Source: an uncultured Clostridia bacterium
GTDB taxonomy: Bacteria; Bacillota; Clostridia; Christensenellales; Aristaeellaceae
Assembly: GCA_934647305.1 (NCBI GenBank)
Contig: CAKUFI010000010.1
Coordinates: 1 to 56,415, forward strand
Direction: 5' to 3'
Length of the DNA: 56,415 nucleotides
Shown piece by piece: positions 50,495 to 56,415 of this stretch. A program made the translations under genes and the position numbers. Numbering within the stretch: the stretch's first letter is position 1; the number at the start of each line of letters is the position of its first letter. The notes under the pieces were generated by a model, which saw nothing but the letters and a program-made list of their open reading frames with translations, was not told the DNA's origin and searched no databases.

Positions 50495-50888
50495 GGGCCG
50501 GAGAGAATCCTCTCCGGCTCAGCTTGTCAAAAAAGTTTTGACAAGCTGGTGGACGGGGAAGCAAGCTCCCCGGCCAGGTGCCGCGCCTCAAATCTACGAT
50601 TTGAGCCGTCGGCAGTTTCGCCAAGGGCGAAACCTGAAAACCCAAAGGGTTTTCAGCCTCCCTGCCACCCTCACCAGTCTCCGCTAAAAATCGAAGATTT
50701 TTCGGGCGCGGAGCCTGCAAGGAAACGCTTTTTTCTCTGGAAAATGGGATTTTCCGACGCAAAAACCGTCCCGTGCCCGCCGTACATGCCGCCGGGCACG
50801 ATTGAAAGTTCGAAAGGGCTGCGACCCTCTCGAGCTCTCCGGGGGTTTTTCGACAGTCTGGGCCGGAGAGAATCCTCTCCGGCTTTTG
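50495..50888 (+). mobile_element. Terminator-nested structured element, copy C with inner insertion
   Basis: A 340-bp element (50520-50859) lies between exact 25-bp hairpin copies, GCCGGAGAG facing CTCTCCGGC (50495-50519, 50860-50884); only the right copy is followed by TTTT. Ends match copies A and B. It is longer because about 85 bp at 50576-50660 carry three hairpins with 3-base loops: CTCAAATC/GATTTGAG, GTTTCGCC/GGCGAAAC and CTGAAAACCC/GGGTTTTCAG. It lies just downstream of iscU in the same orientation. Confidence 0.78.
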
Positions 50889-50964
50889 TCATGTTCATTT
50901 TTGGGGCGGTTGATTTCGTCACCGGAACCTGCTGCTGCCGTAAGCCTTGTGGGGCACAGGCCTG

Positions 50965-51045
50965 AGCTTCTCGAAAACGAAGAATCTGGAGGCTCTAATT
51001 TATGGCCGACAGATTCGTGATCTGTCCGGCGGCAGCAAGTGGGAG
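50965..51045 (+). repeat. Two-hairpin repeat element, copy 6
   Basis: H2 (50982-51016): GAATCTGGAGGC and GCCGACAGATTC with loop TCTAATTTATG; seven outer and three inner pairs around a GA/GA mismatch. H1 is short (CTTC/GAAG). The 3' CGGCGGCAGCAAG block follows. Confidence 0.75.
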
Positions 51046-51079
51046 TCGGCCCTGCCGACCGCGAAGCGGATGGAGGGGT

Positions 51080-51155
51080 TTCTAAACGCAGATCCAGAGG
51101 GCTTTAATTTATGGCCCTCTGGGTCGTCGCCAGAACCGGCGGCAGCAAGTGGGTG
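51080..51155 (+). repeat. Two-hairpin repeat element, copy 7
   Basis: H2 (51091-51125): GATCCAGAGGGC and GCCCTCTGGGTC, twelve pairs including one G-T, loop TTTAATTTATG. H1 is decayed; the CGCA spacer and the CGGCGGCAGCAAG block are present. Confidence 0.78.
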
Positions 51156-51413
51156 CAGGCACCGCTGACCGACAGCGGACAAACTTCGGTGGGGGTCTGG
51201 GGGAGCGCGAAGCGAAGCGGAGCCTCCCCCAGCCAGCCCGCGTCGGCAATGCCGACCCTCAATCCACAAGCAGGTCTTGTGGATTCGCAGACCTTGGCCG
51301 CTTCAATTTATGGCGGCCAATGGTCGTCGATAGAATGCGCGGCAGCAAGCGGCAGTCGGCCCTGCCGACCGGCAGCAGGTGCGTGCAGGCTCAGCCTGCC
51401 GACCTCAGCCTGC
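51140..51413 (+). repeat. Left arm of long inverted repeat, containing two-hairpin copy 8
   Basis: This arm matches 54705-54968 in reverse. It includes the GCTGACCGACAGCGG block, a GGGGGAG/CTCCCCC hairpin, H1 AATCCACAAG-caggt-CTTGTGGATT (51261-51285), CGCA, H2 GACCTTGGCCGC / GCGGCCAATGGTC (51290-51325, one bulge) with loop TTCAATTTATG, and GTCGGC/GCCGAC and GCAGGCT/AGCCTGC hairpins. No gene is present between iscU and the glycosyltransferase. Confidence 0.85.
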
Positions 51414-52361
51414 CCGGTGCAGGAGCACGCGCTCGATCAGGTAACGCGGGCGGCGCTTGGTCTCGTTGTAGATTTTGCCGATGTACTCGCCGATCACGCC
51501 CAGACTGATCATCTGTATGCCGCCGATCATCCAGATCGAGCACATCAGCGAGGCCCAGCCGCTGACCGTGTGGCCGCACAGCTTGGCGATCAGCGTCCAG
51601 ACGAGCGCGATCAGACTGATCGTGAAGATGATTACGCCCAGGCCCAGCACCAGGCGAATCGGCTTGATGCTGAAGGAGGTGATGCCGTCGAAGGCGAAGG
51701 CCAGCATCTTCTTGAGCGGGTACTTGCTCTCGCCGGCGAAGCGCTCGTGGCGCTCGTACTCGACCGTGGCGCACCTGTAGCCCAGCTGGGGCACGATGCC
51801 GCGCAGGAACAGGTTCACCTCGCCAAACTGGGACAGGCTCTCGAGCGCACGTTTGCTCATCAGGCGATAGTCCGCGTGGTTGAACACGATGTCCACGCCC
51901 AGCGCTTGCATCAGGTGATAAAAGCCCTCGGCGGTGAAGCGCTTGAAGAAGGTGTCGGTCGCCCGCCTGCCGCGCACGCCGTACACGATGTCGCAGCCGC
52001 CGTAGTACTCGTCCAGCATCCGATCCATCGCGTCGACGTCGTCCTGCAGGTCCGCGTCCATCGACACCACCATGTCCGCATGCTCCTTCGCGGTCATCAG
52101 TCCCGCCAAGAGTGCGTTCTGGTGCCCCCGGTTGCGGGTCAGGTTGACTCCGGCAAACAGCTCGTCCTGCTCATAGAGCGCCTCGATCTCCTGCCAGGTC
52201 TTGTCCTTCGAGCCGTCATTGACGAACATCACCCGGCTCTTTTCACTGACCTTTCCGCTGCCGATCAGCGCGGTCATCTTCTCCTTCAGGCGGCGCGCCG
52301 TCTCCGGAAGCACCTCCTGCTCGTTGTAGCACGGGATCACGACGTACAGTATATCGCTCAT
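51405..52361 (-). CDS. GtrB-like polyisoprenyl-phosphate glycosyltransferase
   Basis: The 318-residue protein has a GT2 domain (VIPCYNEQEVL, MDADLQDD, NHADYRLMSKRA) and two C-terminal membrane helices (about 235-290) followed by GEYIGKIYNETKRRPRYLI. This fits enzymes that put glucose or a similar sugar on undecaprenyl phosphate for wall or surface polymer decoration. No flippase or transferase partner is beside it. AGAGGTG precedes the ATG at 52361. Its stop lies in the inner end of the inverted repeat. Confidence 0.87.
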   Translation of the reverse strand: MSDILYVVIPCYNEQEVLPETARRLKEKMTALIGSGKVSEKSRVMFVNDGSKDKTWQEIEALYEQDELFAGVNLTRNRGHQNALLAGLMTAKEHADMVVSMDADLQDDVDAMDRMLDEYYGGCDIVYGVRGRRATDTFFKRFTAEGFYHLMQALGVDIVFNHADYRLMSKRALESLSQFGEVNLFLRGIVPQLGYRCATVEYERHERFAGESKYPLKKMLAFAFDGITSFSIKPIRLVLGLGVIIFTISLIALVWTLIAKLCGHTVSGWASLMCSIWMIGGIQMISLGVIGEYIGKIYNETKRRPRYLIERVLLHRAG

Positions 52362-52463
52362 ATCATGCACCTCTTTCCGGACGCCTTCGCGCCCGCCAGG
52401 TTTATTAAGTCGCGCCCGGAACCGACCGTCGTATCCATGGTCAGGTCCCTGTCTTACCCAGTC

Positions 52464-52492
52464 ATTATAACACACTGCGCCGTTCCAGACAA
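52464..52492 (-). promoter_or_regulatory. Promoter of the glycosyltransferase gene
   Basis: Read leftward: TTGTCT (52492-52487), 17 bases, TATAAT (52469-52464), about 100 bases upstream of the ATG. Confidence 0.75.
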
Positions 52493-52584
52493 TAGCCGTG
52501 CGGCTCAAGGCGTTTTCCGAGACGGACACGCCCTCATCCGCCGCTTTTGCCGAACTCACGCTGCATTCGGGGAGCTGCGCTGCG

Positions 52585-52680
52585 GTTCTCCGTTTTGCCG
52601 CGCGGATCAAAGTGCTTTTCGTGAGGGGCCTGGGGAGAGGCTTTTCTCAGAAAAGCCGTCTCCCCAGCGGCTTCCCCAAC
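52585..52680. repeat. 3'-end hairpin repeat, copy e
   Basis: GGGGAGAGGCTTTTCT faces AGAAAAGCCGTCTCCCC (52632-52665), preceded by GCGGATCAAAGTGCTTTTCG and followed by CAACGTTT. It lies 24 bases past the stop of the leftward zinc-ribbon gene. Confidence 0.8.
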
Positions 52681-52688
52681 GTTTTCCC

Positions 52689-54050
52689 CTACGGCTCCAC
52701 GCGCTCGTAGCGGGCGATGAAGTAGGGATACTGGCTGCCGTCGGGCAGGGAGTACATGCCGTGCAGGTCGGCGAAGAAGTCGCAGCTCTGGCCGACGGAG
52801 GAGTCCACGTCGGTTTCGTTGCGCAGGGCGATGAGGTTGTCTTCGCCCACGTTCATGAGCACCACGCCGTCGCCCATATCCTGGACGATTTCGCCCTTGC
52901 AGCGGAACACGCGGTTCTCCCAGAGCTCGTAGTACTGGCAGACCTGGTCGTAGTCCATGCGCCAGGCGTCCTTGGCATACTCGGACAGCGTGGGCAGGTA
53001 GGACACGTCAAAGCTGATGACCGCGGGGCTGCAGCCGGGCTTTTCCGCGTGGAACTGAACCTTGTTCACGCCGATCTGCTCAAAGTAGGCGTAGAAGGAG
53101 AAGCTGCCGTCGGCGTTGACCTTGACGCTGTCGGGCACGCAGGGGGTATCCACGACGAGGGTGGCAGTCGGGTCGATCGCGCCGCTGACCGTCATGGTGT
53201 TGCGCAGGCTGCTGCGCGCGGTGTAGACGGACAGCTCGATGCTGATGTCGGTCTTTTCGCGGTAGAGCACGATGTCCTTGCGGGTTTCCTTGTGATTGGG
53301 CGTGCGCACCAGGATGGAAATCGGGTTGTCGCCCTGAGGATAGACCGCCACGTTGACGCTCAGCTTGCCCAAAACGTCCACCATGTCGGTCACGTCGCTG
53401 CCGTCCACCAGCACGGTTGAGCCGGGCACGACCTGCATCTCCAGCTGATAAATCGCCGAAAGCACCGTAGTGCGATCCTCGGTCGGGGCGATCATCTGAA
53501 GCGGCGAGGCGGGGGTTTCCACCTCGAAGTGGATCGCGGGCAGATCGACGCGCTCGCCGTTTTGCCTTTCAAGCACGGGAAGCAGCGTGATTTCGGCCTT
53601 TTCGATGTCCTGCTGCTGCTTCTTGAACCAGTCGCTGTCGGCGACCAGCACCTCGGCCTTGCCGCCGATGATCATGTAGGACTGACCCAGCTCGCCGATG
53701 TAGACCATGTCGCCGTCGTCGCCATAGAAGGTCAGCTTGTGGCCGCTGCGCCCGTCGGAAAGCTCCAGCGCCTCCAGCGTCGGCGACTGCATTTTGCCGC
53801 TGGTGTAGAGCGCCTGCTGCGCGCGGCTCGCCTGCCAGAAGTGAATCTTGTACCAGCCCCAGCCGAACAGCAGCAGCGACGCGATGGCCAGAACGATCAG
53901 CCCGATCACCTTGAACGCGTGGCCTGCCGCCCGCTTTGCCTGGCGTACCTGCCGGTTTCTGGTCTGCCGCTCGATGGGCAGGGGGTAGCCGCAGCTGACG
54001 CAGTACTCCGCGTCGCTCGGATTCTTTCGTCCGCAATAGGGGCAGTTCAT
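52689..54050 (-). CDS. Zinc-ribbon single-span membrane protein
   Basis: The 453-residue protein starts with a zinc ribbon (Cys-x2-Cys at 3-6 and Cys-x2-Cys at 17-20), a basic stretch, one membrane helix (about 47-65) and an outside region of about 380 residues with beta-rich repeats. Similar zinc_ribbon-TM proteins with TcaA-like exterior domains occur in Gram-positives; the exact role is unknown. AAAGGAGGG precedes the ATG at 54050. Confidence 0.75.
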   Translation of the reverse strand: MNCPYCGRKNPSDAEYCVSCGYPLPIERQTRNRQVRQAKRAAGHAFKVIGLIVLAIASLLLFGWGWYKIHFWQASRAQQALYTSGKMQSPTLEALELSDGRSGHKLTFYGDDGDMVYIGELGQSYMIIGGKAEVLVADSDWFKKQQQDIEKAEITLLPVLERQNGERVDLPAIHFEVETPASPLQMIAPTEDRTTVLSAIYQLEMQVVPGSTVLVDGSDVTDMVDVLGKLSVNVAVYPQGDNPISILVRTPNHKETRKDIVLYREKTDISIELSVYTARSSLRNTMTVSGAIDPTATLVVDTPCVPDSVKVNADGSFSFYAYFEQIGVNKVQFHAEKPGCSPAVISFDVSYLPTLSEYAKDAWRMDYDQVCQYYELWENRVFRCKGEIVQDMGDGVVLMNVGEDNLIALRNETDVDSSVGQSCDFFADLHGMYSLPDGSQYPYFIARYERVEP

Positions 54051-54091
54051 GCGCGTCCCTCCTTTTCGGGGCAATCAGTTCGTTTTATCGT

Positions 54092-54649
54092 TCAGCTCTG
54101 CTTCTCAGGCGAGTGGAGTATGTACTCTCTCGAAGACTCTATCGTGCCAAAGCGGGTCTCGTAGGGCACGGTCTTGACGTAGGTAAAGCCGCACTTCTCG
54201 ATCACCCGCCTCGACCGGGCATTGCGCTCAAAATGGCCGACCAGTATAAAGTCCAGCTTCGCCTCGCCGAACAGGTAGTCCACCGCCGCGCGCACCGCCT
54301 CGGGCATCAGGCCGCGGCCCCAGTAATCCTTGGACAGCACATAGCCGATTTCCCGCCCGGAAAGCGCTGAAAGCTCGGGATAATGCGCCTCGTTGTACTC
54401 CTCGACGCCCAGCGAGCCGATCACCTTGCCCTGATACTCCAGCGCGAAGGTGTGCCTGCCCTCGATAAAGCGGGAGAGAATCGTCCGGGATTCTTCTCTG
54501 TCGCGGTGCGGCGTCCAGCCGGCCATCTGCCCCACGCCGTCCACCCGCGCGTATTCGTAAAAGTCCTCCAGGTCGCTCTCGCGCCAGGGGCGAAGCGTCA
54601 GGCGCTCGGTGCGCAGCGCTACGCCGGTGATGTCGATGGGCTTGTTCAT
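54092..54649 (-). CDS. GNAT acetyltransferase, RimJ/RimL-like
   Basis: The 185-residue protein has LRTERLTLRPWRESD at the start, EIGYVLSKDYWGRGLMPEAV (acetyl-CoA loop) and HFERNARSRRVIEKCGF. It is of the type that acetylates protein N termini or small molecules; the substrate is unknown. AAAGGAGG precedes the ATG at 54649. It is 42 bases upstream of the zinc-ribbon gene and may share a transcript with it. Confidence 0.87.
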   Translation of the reverse strand: MNKPIDITGVALRTERLTLRPWRESDLEDFYEYARVDGVGQMAGWTPHRDREESRTILSRFIEGRHTFALEYQGKVIGSLGVEEYNEAHYPELSALSGREIGYVLSKDYWGRGLMPEAVRAAVDYLFGEAKLDFILVGHFERNARSRRVIEKCGFTYVKTVPYETRFGTIESSREYILHSPEKQS

Positions 54650-54704
54650 GAAAACGGCCTCCTTTGGTCTGCATGCGTGGGTTGTTTGCTGAATTTGGTT
54701 CAAG

Positions 54705-54968
54705 AGGCGCCGGGCAGGCTGAGCCTGCACCCACCTGTTGCCGGTCGGCAGGGCCGACAGCCACCTGCTGCCGCGCATTCTATCGACGACCATTGGCCGC
54801 CATAAATTAGAGCGGCCAAGGTCTGCGGATTTCCAGAATTTTCTGGAAATCATGAGTCTGCACTGCCGACGCGGGCTGGCTGGGGGAGGCTCCGCTTCGC
54901 TTCGTGCTCCCCCAGACCCCCACCGAAGTTTGTCCGCTGTCGGTCAGCGGTGCCTGCACGCACTTGCT
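54705..54968 (-). repeat. Right arm of long inverted repeat, containing two-hairpin copy 9
   Basis: Read leftward this nearly repeats 51140-51413. H2 (54823-54788) has the same stem as copy 8 with loop TCTAATTTATG. H1 (54851-54828) is GATTTCCAGAA-aa-TTCTGGAAATC, entirely different from copy 8 on both arms while the surroundings are almost identical. Confidence 0.85.
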
Positions 54969-55049
54969 TCCGCCGATTCGGGCGACGAAATCAACCGCCA
55001 TAAATTGGAGCGGTTGATTTCTGCGAATCCGCAGGATTCCCTGCGGATT
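54960..55049 (-). repeat. Two-hairpin repeat element, copy 10
   Basis: Read leftward: H1 AATCCGCAGG-gaat-CCTGCGGATT (55049-55026), CGCA, H2 GAAATCAACCGC / GCGGTTGATTTC with loop TCCAATTTATG (55021-54987). Both stems are perfect. The 3' block is CGGCGGAAGCAAG. Confidence 0.85.
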
Positions 55050-55114
55050 GCGAGGCGGCGCTGCCGCCCCGGTCGGCTGGGGGAGGCTCCGTTTGCGCTG
55101 CTGGCAGCAATCTG

Positions 55115-55180
55115 TTTCGCGGATCATCGTACCTTCCGGAAGAACTCGAGAGGGAGCTTTTTTAGAAAGGCCGCCTCTCG
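55115..55180. repeat. 3'-end hairpin repeat, copy f, overlapping the recF end
   Basis: CGAGAGG and CCTCTCG enclose AGCTTTTTT / AGAAAGGCC (55147-55180), preceded by CGCGGATCATCGTACCTTCC. The recF stop codon lies in the loop region, so the last residues ERRPF are encoded by the repeat. Confidence 0.8.
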
Positions 55181-56286
55181 ATCGTCCCCTCCGTCTCCAG
55201 CGCGCCCGACGCGACCCGCCACGCCGCGCCGACGTCGGCCTCGGCCAGGTCGGTCAGGTCGGTGCAGGTCACGAGGGTCTGTATGCCCCTGAGCCGGGAG
55301 AGCAACTGCCGCCTGCGGCCGGGGTCGAGCTCGCTCATCACGTCGTCGAGCAGCAGCACCGGCCACTCGCCGGTCGCCTCCTTCATGATGGTCAGCTCGG
55401 CCAGCTTGAGCGAGAGGGCAGAGGTGCGCTGCTGGCCCTGGGAGCCATAGGCGCGCACATCCATGCCGTCCAGCGTGAGCTGCAGGTCGTCGCGGTGCGG
55501 GCCGACCGAGGTCATGCAGCGCCGTTCGTCCTGCTCCCGCGCCCTGAGAAGCGCCTCGCCCAGCGCACGCTCCAGTGCCTCGCCCGTTTCGTCCAGCGGC
55601 GCGCTGGGACAGTACCTGCACTCGAGCCGTTCCCTGCCGCCGGTGATCTCGCGGTGGTTTTCGCCCGCGAACCGGCTCAGGCGCTCGATATACGCCCGCC
55701 GCCTGTCCATGATGAACGCGCCCGCCGAGCACAGCTGCTCGTCCCACGAGCCCAGCATGTCCAGCAGCGACGGCGTGGCCAGCGCGTCCTTGAGCAGGCG
55801 GTTTCGCTGGTTGAGCGCGCGGTTATAGCGCTGCAGGGCGTAATAGTAGGCCGGACTGGTCTGGCTGATCTCGATGTCGATGAATCGCCGGCGCTCGGCC
55901 GGGCCGTCCTTGACCATGCGCAGATCCTCCGGCGCGAACAGCACGCCGTTGACATGCCCCATCAGCTCGCCGCTGCGCGTGAGCACGCTGCCGCCCACCT
56001 TGACCGTCTTGCGCTCGGCCTGAGGCAGTATGATCTCGATCTCGTGCGTTCCGTCGGCGCGCATGGCCTGCAGCTCGACGCGGCCGAAGGGCTGCCCCCA
56101 GCGAATCAGCTCCCGATCCTTGCTGGTGCGGTGCGAGCGGCCGGTGCAGCACAGTACGACCGCCTCCAAAAGCGCGGTCTTGCCCTGCGCGTTGTCGCCG
56201 TAGAGCACGTTGATCCCCTCGCAGGGGCAGAGGGTCGCCTCCGCGTAGTTGCGGAAGTCCTTGACGGTCAGTTGCGTGATGTGCAT
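55162..56286 (-). CDS. recF: DNA replication and repair protein RecF
   Basis: The 374-residue SMC-like ATPase has Walker A GDNAQGKTA at about 30-38, signature YGSQGQQRTSALSLKLAE and Walker B VLLLDDVMSELD. It helps load RecA at single-strand gaps. GAGGAA precedes the ATG. In many bacteria it follows dnaA-dnaN near oriC; those would lie beyond the right edge. The C-terminal residues come from a repeat. Confidence 0.95.
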   Translation of the reverse strand: MHITQLTVKDFRNYAEATLCPCEGINVLYGDNAQGKTALLEAVVLCCTGRSHRTSKDRELIRWGQPFGRVELQAMRADGTHEIEIILPQAERKTVKVGGSVLTRSGELMGHVNGVLFAPEDLRMVKDGPAERRRFIDIEISQTSPAYYYALQRYNRALNQRNRLLKDALATPSLLDMLGSWDEQLCSAGAFIMDRRRAYIERLSRFAGENHREITGGRERLECRYCPSAPLDETGEALERALGEALLRAREQDERRCMTSVGPHRDDLQLTLDGMDVRAYGSQGQQRTSALSLKLAELTIMKEATGEWPVLLLDDVMSELDPGRRRQLLSRLRGIQTLVTCTDLTDLAEADVGAAWRVASGALETEGTIERRPF

Positions 56287-56320
56287 AAATTCCTCTGTGC
56301 GGCGGATTTTCCGCGGTACG

Positions 56321-56340
56321 TTCAGGTTTATTCAGGTTTA
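56321..56340. repeat. Short tandem repeat upstream of recF
   Basis: TTCAGGTTTA occurs twice in a row. The rest of 56287-56415 shows no gene; it probably belongs to the gap before recF. Confidence 0.6.
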
Positions 56341-56415
56341 GGCGGCTTGCTGCGCGCTTTCGTTTCCATGCGCCATCCGATGCGCTGGGGGTGGGGCGCG
56401 GGGAGGGGCGGCAGC

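Noticed and set aside
1..56415. tRNA or rRNA genes
   Set aside because: No tRNA cloverleaf or rRNA-like sequence was recognised in the intergenic regions.

Overview
The window is GC-rich chromosomal DNA from a Gram-positive, low-GC-lineage-type bacterium (class Clostridia) that nevertheless has high GC. Reasons: the full S10-spc-alpha ribosomal cluster is in clostridial order, including secY-adk-map-KOW protein-infA-rpmJ inside it; S14 is the short zinc form; one surface protein ends in a sortase signal; start sites carry strong AGGAGG ribosome binding sites; ytfI/ytfJ (gerW) homologues point to sporulation; and a flavodiiron protein points to anaerobic life. Several glycoside hydrolases and an amino-sugar operon suggest a gut or rumen glycan user. 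I cannot name the genus.

Layout. 1-6206: a GH42-like hydrolase, a sortase-anchored Cys-repeat surface protein with a divergent XRE regulator, an XRE-GH99-like pair and a 51-residue membrane protein. 6343-22350: one long ribosomal protein operon with a consensus promoter, a structured leader and a strong terminator. 22351-23340: non-coding repeats. 23407-30571: a membrane-bound XRE protein, a secreted protein, an AraC regulator divergent from a nagB-nagA-GH20 operon. 30740-39084: an XRE-beta-solenoid protein, a small AT-rich membrane protein, an AI-2E family permease, a lipoprotein, an ASCH protein and a heterodimeric ABC exporter. 39621-46054: ytfJ/ytfI, an ECF S-component, a KDPG-type aldolase, parA-parB and a GH2 beta-mannosidase-like enzyme. 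46745-50476: a flavodiiron protein with fused flavin reductase and rubredoxin, then iscS-iscU. 51405-56286: a GtrB-like glycosyltransferase, a zinc-ribbon membrane protein, a GNAT acetyltransferase and recF. parA/parB and recF are compatible with a location near the replication origin.

The most unusual content is between genes. Three structured elements of about 250-340 bp (31773-32024, 46143-46396, 50520-50859) each lie between two exact copies of a different intrinsic-terminator hairpin, always in the same orientation relative to the upstream gene; only the downstream copy keeps a T tract. A second family, with ten copies, has two adjacent hairpins separated by four bases; stem sequences differ between copies while pairing is kept and the second loop is conserved. 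Two long copies of that family form an inverted repeat around the 51.4-54.6 kb genes. A third, simpler hairpin family sits near gene 3' ends.

Regulation visible in the sequence includes perfect or near-perfect operator dyads beside two small XRE genes, consensus -35/-10 pairs at many operon starts, and a dyad placed about 42 bases upstream of the probable start of the flavodiiron transcript.
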